Below, in pieces: positions 24,937-31,708 of a stretch of 42,651 bases of DNA. Source of the DNA: an uncultured Peptococcaceae bacterium (GTDB taxonomy: Bacteria; Bacillota; Peptococcia; Peptococcales; Peptococcaceae); NCBI GenBank assembly GCA_910585405.1, contig CAJUDO010000025.1:1-42651 (forward strand). Reading direction: 5' to 3'. The translations under genes and the position numbers were made by a program. The notes under the pieces were generated by a model that worked only from the letters and a program-made list of their open reading frames with translations, had not been told where the DNA came from and did no database searches. Every line of letters starts with the position of its first letter. Position 1 is the stretch's first letter.

Positions 24937-25597
24937 GCAGCTCGCCTCCATAGATGGTCACACCGTCGTAGTCTTCTTCCTCCTCTGCCATGCGCGCAGT
25001 CTCAGCCTGCAGCTTGGCAATGCGCGCCCGCTGCTCTTCATCATCCAATGCACGTCTACAAATCTGGTTTTGCGTCCGCACCAGCTTCTCCAGCTGCTTC
25101 ATACAAGCCAGGATACCAGTTTCCCGGTCTTCCTCTGATATTTGCTTATCATGGCGGTTGCCGAACATATCATAGAAGAAGCTATCCTGCCGGTTTAACA
25201 GTCTAGCAATCTTTAAACGCAGCAGCCTGATTTCTGCTTCCAGATCGGCGTCGCCCGGCAGCCGTTCATACACCGCTTTCTCCTCATTTTGCAGATACGC
25301 AGCATAGATGGTCTGATAGGCGCCGTGTTTGATGGCATTGAGATTTCCGGGTGGAGCGCCATGGTCCACTGCGTTTTGGTTGCCAATCTGACCGCCTTTT
25401 TCTTTCGGAGTACTCCGTTCCTCCGATTGGAGTACTCCATTCAATTTATCTTCCCATCTGTCCTTGCACTTCCAGCCACTAACCGTTTTTTCAGAGATGT
25501 CCAACATCTCCGCAATCCGCCTGTTTTCTATGTTCCCGCCATACTCCCTGTAAATCTCAAACGCCCGGTCGCGGTTCGGGCTTCTCTGTCGCGGCAT
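24926..25597 (-). CDS. terS: Terminase small subunit
   Basis: 223 residues. N-terminal helix-turn-helix (RRIAEMLDISEKTVSGWKCKDRW, residues about 26-48) for recognition of the packaging site, a central GNQNAVDHGAPPGNLNAIKHG motif common in PBSX XtmA-like subunits, and a C-terminal acidic helix. It overlaps the large subunit. GGAAGGTGGTG precedes the start. First gene of the late operon; the 60 bases upstream show no consensus promoter, in line with activator-dependent late transcription. Confidence 0.88.
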   Translation of the reverse strand: MPRQRSPNRDRAFEIYREYGGNIENRRIAEMLDISEKTVSGWKCKDRWEDKLNGVLQSEERSTPKEKGGQIGNQNAVDHGAPPGNLNAIKHGAYQTIYAAYLQNEEKAVYERLPGDADLEAEIRLLRLKIARLLNRQDSFFYDMFGNRHDKQISEEDRETGILACMKQLEKLVRTQNQICRRALDDEEQRARIAKLQAETARMAEEEEDYDGVTIYGGELLED

Positions 25598-25632
25598 GTC
25601 ACCACCTTCCTATTCGTTTGTTTTTTCCCATG

Positions 25633-25656
25633 AAAAAAGACACCCGAAGGTGTCTT
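25633..25656 (-). terminator. Terminator of the yefM-yoeB operon
   Basis: AAGACACC (25637-25644) and GGTGTCTT (25649-25656), perfect 8-base stem with a 4-base loop. On the minus strand TTTTTT follows. It isolates the TA module from the late operon. Confidence 0.85.
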
Positions 25657-25660
25657 ACAC

Positions 25661-25924
25661 TCAATATTCATAATGTGTCCACATACTGATGATTTTTACT
25701 GTTTTTTCTTCTTCAAAGACCTGATACACCAACCGGTGCTGCAGATTAATCCGCCTGGAATAGGCCGTTGCCATGTCGCCGCTCAATTTCTCATAGGATG
25801 GCGGGTTCTGAAATGGATTCTCTTTCAAAATCTCAATCAGCTTCTTTGCTTTCCCATCCAGTTTTGCTGCTTTCAATAATGGAATTTGTTTGACGGCAGT
25901 TTTGGTATAGACAATCTCATACAT
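25661..25924 (-). CDS. yoeB: YoeB-family mRNA-interferase toxin
   Basis: 87 residues. Ribosome-dependent endoribonuclease of the RelE superfamily. It shows the family pattern PFQNPPSYEKLSGDM, then YSRRINLQHRLVYQV and the C-terminal MWTHYEY, where the terminal His-Tyr pair is catalytic in YoeB. Start taken at 25924, in a one-base TGATG overlap with yefM, with GAGG 10 bases upstream. Cotranscribed with its antitoxin from the promoter at 26197-26225. Confidence 0.9.
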   Translation of the reverse strand: MYEIVYTKTAVKQIPLLKAAKLDGKAKKLIEILKENPFQNPPSYEKLSGDMATAYSRRINLQHRLVYQVFEEEKTVKIISMWTHYEY

Positions 25925-26172
25925 CACCATTCTACCTCATTTTCCGTCACACATTCTTCCAGTGGAGTGTGAATTCCTTCTATGATTTCATCCCGCACCT
26001 TTGGATTGGCATACAGATACAGGGTTTCCATCAGGCCATTGTACGCGTCCTCGCTCAATACAACGGCGTTTCCCTCTTTTGTCGTTACGTTGATAACCTC
26101 ATTATATTCGATGGCCTTACTCAGATAACCAAACAGGTCCTTGCGAAAGTTTGTGATGTTCACCATCGTCAT
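25924..26172 (-). CDS. yefM: YefM/Phd-family antitoxin
   Basis: 82 residues. N-terminal Phd/YefM DNA-binding fold (VNITNFRKDLFGYLSKAIEY, then NVTTKEGNAVVLSEDAYNGL) and an acidic C-terminus that wraps the toxin. Start chosen at ATG 26172 with AGGAGG 9 bases upstream rather than the TTG at 26178. The upstream region carries two TGTACA boxes 12 bases apart, the known recognition core of YefM. Confidence 0.9.
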   Translation of the reverse strand: MTMVNITNFRKDLFGYLSKAIEYNEVINVTTKEGNAVVLSEDAYNGLMETLYLYANPKVRDEIIEGIHTPLEECVTENEVEW

Positions 26173-26191
26173 CGCCAATCGCCTCCTTTTA

Positions 26192-26225
26192 TGTACATTA
26201 TACTGTACATTTCTGTATCATGCAA
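26192..26225 (-). promoter_or_regulatory. yefM-yoeB promoter and operator
   Basis: Minus-strand TTGCAT (26220-26225), 17-base spacer, TATAAT (26197-26202). TGTACA boxes at 26192-26197 and 26204-26209 overlap the -10 region. Spacing and core sequence match the operator described for E. coli yefM-yoeB, so autoregulation is likely. Confidence 0.85.
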
Positions 26226-26228
26226 CAC

Positions 26229-26254
26229 AAAAAAGAGCCGCCACTGGCAGCTCT
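26229..26254 (-). terminator. Terminator of the early operon after the ArpU-like gene
   Basis: Minus-strand AGAGC (26250-26254) pairs with GCTCT (26234-26238), flanked by TTTTTT. It lies about 100 bases after the ArpU-like stop. The stretch 26255-26354 holds no other supported feature. Confidence 0.65.
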
Positions 26255-26354
26255 CTGAAGAAAGGAGGTACATGTCTTGGCTCGCCAACCAAAACTTCCA
26301 CAATACTATTCTACCACCTATTTTTATTCAATGTGTGGGTTGAGTGTGGGATTC

Positions 26355-26834
26355 TCATGATTTGGCAAACAGATTCACACAATTCAGCTCTGGATAAAGA
26401 TAATAGGTCAATGTCAAAACAGCTTTCTCTTTCAATTCCTTCTTCACATAATACTCCGCATAGTTTACCGCATCAGCTACCTCTATCCATGGCATATTTT
26501 CAATATAATGGAGCCGTAGAAGCATTTGCTGTGCATATGGCATATTCTCCAGTGCCAAATCTATGCGCTGCTTCTGCGTTTTGCGCCTGGCTAATGCTTT
26601 CTGCAGCTGTTCCCGCTGCCGCTCCTTCTGCAACAGTTCCGTTTCTACCGGCGATATCACTTTGTTGGTCGCGCCGCTGCTGGGCTGGTCATAGGATACT
26701 GCCATATTGCCGTTGTAGCTGTTCAGTCGTTCCAATGCCTGCAAATCCGCTTCCAGCATACGGATACACACCTCATTTTCCCGATATCCTCGCAGCATGG
26801 CAACGACTTTCCCTTTATACGCTTCCATATCCAT
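26355..26834 (-). CDS. ArpU-like late transcription regulator
   Basis: 159 residues. Long N-terminal coiled-coil (LLQKERQREQLQKALARRKTQ near 70-90) and a C-terminal sigma-70 region-4-like helix-turn-helix (MPWIEVADAVNYAEYYVKKELK). This layout is that of the ArpU/RinA group, regulators placed last in the early operon that switch on the terminase operon. The ATG at 26834 has GGAGGG 6 bases upstream. Downstream lie a terminator, the yefM-yoeB module and then the terminase genes it probably controls. Confidence 0.8.
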   Translation of the reverse strand: MDMEAYKGKVVAMLRGYRENEVCIRMLEADLQALERLNSYNGNMAVSYDQPSSGATNKVISPVETELLQKERQREQLQKALARRKTQKQRIDLALENMPYAQQMLLRLHYIENMPWIEVADAVNYAEYYVKKELKEKAVLTLTYYLYPELNCVNLFAKS

Positions 26835-26852
26835 GACCATCCCTCCCTGCTG

Positions 26853-27182
26853 TCAAATCTCCACAATCTTGATTCCATGCCTCCACAGCATCAGCTTACG
26901 CTTGATAGAGAATAACTGATATGCCGCCCCTTCTTTGTATCCCTTGACATCCTCCACCACCATTTTGCCGGTGTCGGCCATATGATACACAAAATCCGCC
27001 TTGTACTTGCAGGCCTGCTCCCCCGCTTGCTTGGGAATCAACTCAAACTCCACCTGCAGCTGTAGATCGCGAATCTTTCCCGCCTTCAGCAACATTTTCA
27101 ACTCCAGGTATCGCTCCCCCTCCTTAATGCTGTCGAACTTGATGCCGTCTATCTCAATTTTTCTGTTGTGGTATTTGCTCAT
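26853..27182 (-). CDS. DUF1064 (nuclease-fold) protein
   Basis: 109 residues. MSKYHNRKIEIDGIKFDSIKEGERY followed by KYKADFVYHM and VVEDVKGYK is the DUF1064 pattern; the E...D...ExK residues fit a PD-(D/E)XK-type nuclease core. Such genes are common in phage recombination/replication modules and may act on branched DNA, but activity is not established. Overlaps the gene upstream by 29 bases. Confidence 0.85.
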   Translation of the reverse strand: MSKYHNRKIEIDGIKFDSIKEGERYLELKMLLKAGKIRDLQLQVEFELIPKQAGEQACKYKADFVYHMADTGKMVVEDVKGYKEGAAYQLFSIKRKLMLWRHGIKIVEI

Positions 27183-27402
27183 ATGCCCATCCTTCCTGCT
27201 CCATCAACTGATGCACAGCCCTACCAATTACTCTCTTGCGACCTACCGTAGAGCATCGCCATAGCTCTGCAAATCCGCCGTAATCATAACAATAGAATTT
27301 CGCAAGCGGGCATTTTGTGGTAAGGCATTTTCCTTTGTGCGATTCACAAAGCCTATCCACAAATTCCTGATACTCTTTCTTCGGCTTAGACCCTTTCGCC
27401 AT
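27154..27402 (-). CDS. Hypothetical Cys-containing protein
   Basis: 82 residues from the ATG at 27402 (AAGG 8 bases upstream). MAKGSKPKKEYQEFVDRLC, then CESHKGKCLTTKCPLAKFYC with four clustered Cys that could bind a metal, and a C-terminal helix WAYEQIPQQ. Family not recognised. It sits in the early operon between the replication genes and DUF1064, overlapping both neighbours. Confidence 0.65.
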   Translation of the reverse strand: MAKGSKPKKEYQEFVDRLCESHKGKCLTTKCPLAKFYCYDYGGFAELWRCSTVGRKRVIGRAVHQLMEQEGWAYEQIPQQKN

Positions 27403-27571
27403 GTCCCACACCTTCTCTTTGCCTGAAAAAACATTCCTTGCCAACCATGCAGAATACACATATATCGCTTATTTTCGGCTCTATTGCGAATCTGCAATAA
27501 TAGCAAGGTTTGCGTTCGCCCATCCGCGTTTTCATCATGCACTCTTTCTTTTTGCAACTAAAGCAATCCAT
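27386..27571 (-). CDS. Small Cys-rich zinc-finger-like protein
   Basis: 61 residues with CFSCKKKEC, CYYC and CVFCMVGKEC, a spacing that suggests two zinc knuckles. It begins 6 bases after the helicase-loader stop and overlaps the next gene by 17 bases. The ribosome site is weak, so expression probably depends on coupling. The high Cys content in regular CxxC pairs argues that it is a real gene. Confidence 0.55.
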   Translation of the reverse strand: MDCFSCKKKECMMKTRMGERKPCYYCRFAIEPKISDICVFCMVGKECFFRQREGVGHGERV

Positions 27572-27576
27572 AAGCT

Positions 27577-28449
27577 TCACACACCAATCTGATTCTTCGT
27601 CCTGTAATTCTTGTTTCCATCTGCCGTTAAATTAATCATAAATCGTCCCGCACGTTCTGCAATTCTTCCTCCAATAGCCTCATCTATCGCCAGTAAATCA
27701 CTTGTTGTGCACTCGCTTGACAAGATTGTAATCAGCTCCAGATTGTTATAGCGGTAATTAAGCAGCTCAAACGCCAAATTGATATCCGCTGCCGTCGGCT
27801 TTTGTTTTCCGCTCTCCCCTGTGTAACCACTCTTAAACAAATCGTCAATGTACAGCACATCGACATGTTTTAACTCATTCATGAGCCCATCATATTCCGC
27901 ATATTCTGTCAAATTTGCTTTGAGCTTCACTGCGTCATCGCGCCATAACATATAGCGCACCGCCAATCCTTTCAGCAAAAACTCGCGGCAAATTGCCGTG
28001 CAGATATGCGTCTTTCCTGCGCCTGATGCGCCGCCGACGTAAAACCAGTTATCCCCTGTTTTTTCTAAATGCTGTTTCACAAAGTCATTAGCTTTTTGGT
28101 GCACATTCTTCTGCCAATCTTCTGTGGTCACATAACTAGCCATAGTATACTTGCTAATCAGAGATTTTAAGCCGCTCTTTTCCATCTGCCGGATTGTTTT
28201 TCTCATGCTTTGACATTTACAGAAATACTTTATCTCCGTCCAGTAGCCGAACTCCGTTTTCTCCGCTTTCGCAATAAACCCTTTGTTCTTGCAAATAGGG
28301 CAGTTATAGCCATCTTGCAAATGCAAATTGCCTTCTTGCCGATTATACATCTCGCAAAGATTTTTATAATACCGCTCTAACGGTTCCCCGTCAGTACCAG
28401 TCGCCGATGGTACCCCATTTTCCTTGAGCATCTCTGACAATTTCTTCAT
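27577..28449 (-). CDS. DnaC-like helicase loader
   Basis: 290 residues. AAA+ ATPase that loads the host replicative helicase onto phage DNA. Zinc-binding Cys C50, C53, C77, C79; Walker A GGASGAGKTH at 139-148; Walker B VDVLYIDDLFK near 208; sensor and arginine-finger region GGRIAERAGRF near 265. It overlaps the initiator gene by 59 bases and has GGGAGGG upstream of the ATG. Confidence 0.9.
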   Translation of the reverse strand: MKKLSEMLKENGVPSATGTDGEPLERYYKNLCEMYNRQEGNLHLQDGYNCPICKNKGFIAKAEKTEFGYWTEIKYFCKCQSMRKTIRQMEKSGLKSLISKYTMASYVTTEDWQKNVHQKANDFVKQHLEKTGDNWFYVGGASGAGKTHICTAICREFLLKGLAVRYMLWRDDAVKLKANLTEYAEYDGLMNELKHVDVLYIDDLFKSGYTGESGKQKPTAADINLAFELLNYRYNNLELITILSSECTTSDLLAIDEAIGGRIAERAGRFMINLTADGNKNYRTKNQIGV

Positions 28450-29047
28450 GTGTCTTCCCTCCCTTTCCGCCTGTATTTTTGTCTTGTCTTTCCCAGTTGC
28501 GTACAGCTGCTTTCCAGTCTTTCATCTTGTTTTTTCCTACCATCCACCCATTCGCAGTATAGTAGTCCAGAAAGCGCTCCGCATCAACGCAAAATCCTTT
28601 TTCGGCGATATATGCTTTTATTTCAGCAAGCGTTGGCGGCGCGAAGCGCATATTCTTTTTCTCGCCTTCGCTATCGCTTTCGCCTTTGCCTTTGCTTTCG
28701 CTATTGCTATTGCTTTTGCTTTTGCTTTCGCTATTGCTATTGTGCTTTTGAAAATCACAAACCACCGGTTTTTCATTTTCTAAACCACCGCTTTTTTCTT
28801 CATAAACCACCGGTTTCTTATTTCCTCTGCCACCGCTTGAACCGCTTCTTTGATTCTTCTTGGCACTATCAATACTTGGTTTAATTAGGGAAAACATACC
28901 CATTACAACCGGATCTACCTCTAAGGGCGGCTCTATGCCCAAATTCCCGTAATCTGTAACAATGTCATACAGTTGTAATCTTTTATCATCCGGCAGCGTA
29001 GAGGCAGCCTGTTTAAACGAAGTATAAAACGGAAAATAATCAGCCAC
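28391..29047 (-). CDS. Replication initiator (replisome organiser)
   Basis: 218 residues, GTG start. N-terminal DUF6291-like domain (MADYFPFYTSFKQAASTLPD ... YDIVTDYG), a central low-complexity linker rich in Ser/Lys/Glu, and a C-terminal domain (PTLAEIKAYIAEKG ... KDWKAAVRNWERQ) typical of phage initiators that recruit a DnaC-like loader, which is the next gene. The linker DNA holds iteron-like repeats (28759-28839), the usual place for the origin in such phages. Confidence 0.85.
   Translation of the reverse strand: MADYFPFYTSFKQAASTLPDDKRLQLYDIVTDYGNLGIEPPLEVDPVVMGMFSLIKPSIDSAKKNQRSGSSGGRGNKKPVVYEEKSGGLENEKPVVCDFQKHNSNSESKSKSNSNSESKGKGESDSEGEKKNMRFAPPTLAEIKAYIAEKGFCVDAERFLDYYTANGWMVGKNKMKDWKAAVRNWERQDKNTGGKGGKTHEEIVRDAQGKWGTIGDWY
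28759..28839. repeat. Iteron-like repeats, putative replication origin
   Basis: AAACCACCGGTTT occurs at 28759, as AAACCACCGCTTT at 28782, as AAACCACCGGTTT at 28804, and a degenerate fourth copy starts near 28827. Start-to-start distances are 23, 22 and 23 bases, two helical turns, so bound proteins would line up on one face. The neighbouring stretch 28680-28750 is a T/C-rich low-complexity run that could serve as a melting region. Confidence 0.6.
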
Positions 29048-29053
29048 TAAATT

Positions 29054-29158
29054 TCACCACACTTTACTGCATTTCTGAACTAAGTAAGATGCTTGCCTGA
29101 CCTGCGTATATATCCACTCACATTCCGCTACAGCCAGGCCCTCAATCGTATTGTACAA
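29054..29158 (-). CDS. Possible small protein upstream of the initiator
   Basis: 34 codons from a TTG at 29158, reading MYNTIEGLAVAECEWIYTQV and on to KCSKVW. It looks protein-like and fills the otherwise empty gap between antirepressor and initiator, ending 7 bases before the initiator start. The ribosome site is poor and no family is recognised, so it may be chance. Confidence 0.3.
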   Translation of the reverse strand: MYNTIEGLAVAECEWIYTQVRQASYLVQKCSKVW

Positions 29159-29183
29159 TTCCTAAGCATCTGAACTATTCGCC

Positions 29184-30005
29184 CTAGCCCACCAATTCCA
29201 TAGCTTTCAACTGATTGACAAAGTAAACTTGCCCTTTGCCAGTAACTTTCGTTGTTTTTGTGATTCTGATTGAACCGTCTGGATTTGTAATTGAACTTTC
29301 TTTCACTTCAAACAATCCAAGTTCCATGCTCTTTTGGGTCGGCATGTTCCTGCTGCTGCCCCGTTTCATCAGATAACCATTATCCCGCAGATATGCAAAT
29401 AATCGATTTTGACCCATATCTACTCCATTCTGTTTCAAAAGTTTTGCCAAATCGCCAACCAGAATTGAACTCTGACTTGCACACACTGCGTCTGCAAATA
29501 ATACTTTTGGTTTGTCTGTTTCTATTTTCGCCTGTGCCGCTATACGTTGTTCTCTTTCCTGTTTCAAATCTGTTGCCAAACGAATTAGTGTGTCAGGGTC
29601 TAACAACGCCTCTTCCAGTTTTTCCGGCGTCATATAAGCGCCATGTTTACGGATTGATGGCAATACCTCACTAGTTACCCAACGTTTGAATTTTTTTAAT
29701 TTCTGCATTCGTTCTTCTATGAGGTTATCATTTTGTGACACACCCTTTGCTTTTTGTGGCTGCATTTGAAACAGCAGGGAATATAGTCCGCTTTCATTGA
29801 TAATCACCATATTCTGTTTTCCTCCAGGGGTGTCCATTTGTGACACACCCTTATCCGAATCGTCAATATTAGCAAGACTTCTCCTGTAGTTTGTGTCTCC
29901 AAAAGCTTCACAAATATCTTTTCCCACAAACCAAGGTTCACCATTTAATTCTGTTACTCTGACACTTCCAAATTCCGCATTTTCAAAAATCTTTACATCA
30001 TTCAT
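29184..30005 (-). CDS. Phage antirepressor (BRO-N and KilAC domains)
   Basis: 273 residues. N-terminal BRO domain (KIFENAEFGSVRVTELNG, PWFVGKDICEAFGDTNYRR, then INESGLYSLLF) and C-terminal KilAC domain (GDLAKLLKQNGVDMGQNRLF, YLRDNGYLM). Such proteins inactivate repressors to trigger lytic growth. A short insert repeats KGVSQ-x-D twice (16 identical bases at DNA level). It is cotranscribed with the small gene at 30011-30265 from a strong promoter under Arc-like control, the arrangement of phage P22 immI. Confidence 0.92.
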   Translation of the reverse strand: MNDVKIFENAEFGSVRVTELNGEPWFVGKDICEAFGDTNYRRSLANIDDSDKGVSQMDTPGGKQNMVIINESGLYSLLFQMQPQKAKGVSQNDNLIEERMQKLKKFKRWVTSEVLPSIRKHGAYMTPEKLEEALLDPDTLIRLATDLKQEREQRIAAQAKIETDKPKVLFADAVCASQSSILVGDLAKLLKQNGVDMGQNRLFAYLRDNGYLMKRGSSRNMPTQKSMELGLFEVKESSITNPDGSIRITKTTKVTGKGQVYFVNQLKAMELVG

Positions 30006-30010
30006 TATTT

Positions 30011-30265
30011 TTACGCTCCTTTTACTTCTCTATTCACTTCATACAAACAATCTGCCACATTATCAATCACTTCAATTTGTGCAATTACTTTTTCAAAAGC
30101 ACAATCTAAAACTGCATTAAATTGTTTATGATATGGCAATAAACCAGTATCACCTACAAACAATCCGTCCATAGATACTGCCAACAAATCCTTTACCTCT
30201 TTCAACTTCGCAGCAGATTTTTCTAAATCATCAGCCATTACAAACCAATTCATTTCTTTAAACAT
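30011..30265 (-). CDS. Hypothetical protein upstream of the antirepressor
   Basis: 84 residues, predicted all-helical, opening MFKEMNWFVMADDLEKSAAK and ending EVNREVKGA. Good ribosome site (GGAG, spacing 9). First gene of the antirepressor transcript, 5 bases upstream of it. No family recognised; it may modulate the antirepressor, by position only. Confidence 0.7.
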   Translation of the reverse strand: MFKEMNWFVMADDLEKSAAKLKEVKDLLAVSMDGLFVGDTGLLPYHKQFNAVLDCAFEKVIAQIEVIDNVADCLYEVNREVKGA

Positions 30266-30313
30266 AATAATCTCTCCTTTATGATGTCGTATAGATATCT
30301 AATTGACTTCTAA

Positions 30314-30342
30314 AGTATAAATCACTATCGAATGCATGTCAA
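30314..30342 (-). promoter_or_regulatory. Antirepressor promoter
   Basis: Minus-strand TTGACA (30337-30342), 17-base spacer, TATACT (30314-30319): a near-consensus strong promoter. It must be tightly repressed in the prophage. Confidence 0.85.
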
Positions 30343-30368
30343 TATCTTTTTGATATCTATTTGATTAC

Positions 30369-30396
30369 TTGAGAGAAAACTTCTTTTTGGTATAAT
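30369..30396 (+). promoter_or_regulatory. Promoter of the Arc-like repressor gene
   Basis: TTGAGA (30369-30374), 16-base spacer, TATAAT (30391-30396). Divergent from the antirepressor promoter. Confidence 0.8.
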
Positions 30397-30437
30397 ATAG
30401 ATGTCAATTAAATATCTACCTCTAAGGAGTTGTTATT

Positions 30438-30614
30438 ATGGCTGTTCAAGCAAATCCATATCCATTACGAATTGATTCATCTATCATGGAAAAAATTAAA
30501 TTTATCGCTAAGGAAAACGGGCGCTCCGTCAATAAAGAAATCGAATTTCAGCTAAAGAAAGTTATTACAGATTACGAAAATGCAAATGGTATCATTCAGA
30601 TTTCTGCTGAATAG
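30438..30614 (+). CDS. Arc-like ribbon-helix-helix repressor
   Basis: 58 residues. RHH fold: strand YPLRIDSS, helix MEKIKFIAKENGRSVNKEIE. The stretch ENGRSVN-x-EI is the same as in P22 Arc, which represses the antirepressor gene. Ribosome site AAGGAG at good spacing. Divergent from the antirepressor unit and convergent, with a 23-base tail overlap, with a second RHH gene (30592-30762). Confidence 0.88.
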   Translation: MAVQANPYPLRIDSSIMEKIKFIAKENGRSVNKEIEFQLKKVITDYENANGIIQISAE

Positions 30615-30762
30615 AAATCTCACTGTTATAAACTCTCAAGCCAAATTTCAATAAAATCATCATTAATGAGTTGCAGGAGCTACCTATTAGGTCAGCTTCT
30701 TCTTTTATTTCATTCAAAAAATTTTCTGGTATTCTTATTGTTATCTGTTTGATTTCATCCAT
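30592..30762 (-). CDS. Second ribbon-helix-helix protein (Mnt-like position)
   Basis: 56 residues. Strand KQITIRIPENF, helix LNEIKEEADLIG, then NSLMMILLKFGLRVY: an RHH DNA-binding fold distinct from the Arc-like one. GGGGTG precedes the ATG. It lies 15 bases after the ssb stop in the early operon, so it is made during lytic growth, and overlaps the Arc-like gene tail to tail. It may limit antirepressor or early expression, as a counterpart of Mnt/Arc; inferred. Confidence 0.75.
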   Translation of the reverse strand: MDEIKQITIRIPENFLNEIKEEADLIGSSCNSLMMILLKFGLRVYNSEISIQQKSE

Positions 30763-30777
30763 TGGCTTCACCCCATC

Positions 30778-31215
30778 CTAAAACGGCAAATCGTTATCAT
30801 CAAACATTACTTCTTGTCCCATTCCTTCGTAAGCATCGCTACTGCTGCCGCTACCACTGCCACCGTCAGAATGGCCAGCTCCACTACTATCTTTACTATC
30901 ATTCTTACTCCCTACGAATTCCATCTGTTCCACAACTACCTCTGTCACCCAGCGCCTTTGCCCGTCGTTGCCTTCGTAGCTGCGCACCTGCAGCCGACCT
31001 TCCAGCGCCATCTGCTTACCTTTGTGGAAATAATCTGCTACAAATTCTGCTCCCTTGTTCCACACCACGCAGTTGATAAAGTCTGCCTCCTGCTCCCCGT
31101 TTGGGTTATACCGGCGGTTTACCGCCAATGTAAAATTGGCTACTGCTGTGCCGGACTGGGTATAGCGCAGCTCAGGGTCTTTGGCCAGTCGGCCAATCAA
31201 CATAACTTTATTCAT
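30778..31215 (-). CDS. ssb: Single-stranded DNA-binding protein
   Basis: 145 residues. N-terminal OB fold with family landmarks MNKVMLIGRLAKDPELRYTQ, NFTLAVNRRY, INCVVWNKGAEFVADYFHKG and LQVRSYEGNDGQRRWVTEVV; a Gly/Ser linker; and the acidic tip FDDNDLPF that recruits partner enzymes. It coats ssDNA at phage forks and works with the Rad52-like annealer upstream. Overlaps the preceding 28-residue gene by ATGA. Confidence 0.95.
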   Translation of the reverse strand: MNKVMLIGRLAKDPELRYTQSGTAVANFTLAVNRRYNPNGEQEADFINCVVWNKGAEFVADYFHKGKQMALEGRLQVRSYEGNDGQRRWVTEVVVEQMEFVGSKNDSKDSSGAGHSDGGSGSGSSSDAYEGMGQEVMFDDNDLPF

Positions 31216-31298
31216 GCTCCCAGCACCTCCATCGTCATATATCCTGCCGCAAAGGACAGAGCGAACAGCACTGCCAGTGCTATGATTATCTTTTTCAT
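31212..31298 (-). CDS. Single-helix membrane peptide
   Basis: 28 residues: MKKIIIALAVLFALSFAAG followed by a short tail. GAGAGG at spacing 7, and ATGA overlaps with both neighbours (31295-31708 and ssb) show it is a translated member of the operon. Looks like a membrane peptide or cleavable signal; role unknown. Confidence 0.7.
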   Translation of the reverse strand: MKKIIIALAVLFALSFAAGYMTMEVLGA

Positions 31299-31708
31299 TC
31301 TGTTTCCTCTCCCGCTCTTCTGATTTCTAATCCTGGCACTTCCATCTGCCATGTTTCTACATCAATGAACACACCCGTTTCCTCGGCCAGCTTATCGGCG
31401 ATGTCCTTCAAACTGACACCGCCGAACTCCCCTTCTTTTGCCGGTTCTGTACCGTCCTCTCCAGGGCGAATATACTCCATGCAGAAATCATTGATTTGGC
31501 GCATAAACACTGCCAGCCGTTTCTTTCCAAAGCCATGCTCTGTGTGCAGGAGCCAAAATATAATCAACACTGCTATGCCATATCCCTGCTGTGTGCCTTT
31601 ATCAAAAGCTTTTCGCATATCTATGTTGATTGCGTTTTTAAGCAGCATTTCTTGCAGCATCGCTTTATTTTTCACCGCTGCTCCGCCATTCTTTTTATTT
31701 TTAGCCAT
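31295..31708 (-). CDS. Hypothetical early phage protein
   Basis: 137 residues, soluble, helical, with GIAVLIIFWLLHTEHGFGKKR in the middle that could be a buried helix rather than a membrane span, and an acidic C-terminus. Proteins of this form occur near ssb in Bacillota phages, but function is not known to me. GAGGG lies 8 bases before the ATG; the gene overlaps the Rad52-like gene by 8 bases. Confidence 0.7.
   Translation of the reverse strand: MAKNKKNGGAAVKNKAMLQEMLLKNAINIDMRKAFDKGTQQGYGIAVLIIFWLLHTEHGFGKKRLAVFMRQINDFCMEYIRPGEDGTEPAKEGEFGGVSLKDIADKLAEETGVFIDVETWQMEVPGLEIRRAGEETE

Larger units (their letters stand above)
30292..30418. promoter_or_regulatory. Arc-like operator sites between divergent promoters
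   Basis: TAGA/TCTA half-sites, the core recognised by P22 Arc, occur as TAGATATCTA (30292-30301), GATATCTA (30352-30359), TAGAT (30398-30402) and ATATCTA (30412-30418). The outer two sites also share GTCAATTA-type flanks in opposite orientation. They cover the start region of both promoters, so the RHH protein probably represses both. Confidence 0.65.

Noticed and set aside
26272..26343. A 23-codon plus-strand frame after AAAGGAGGTAC
   Set aside because: The ribosome-like site is only 3 bases from the ATG, there is no supporting promoter and the peptide has no coding features.
28675..28750. Short repeated units that could suggest a CRISPR array
   Set aside because: Units are 6-12 bases of T/C-rich low complexity inside a coding linker, with no spacers, and no cas genes are present.
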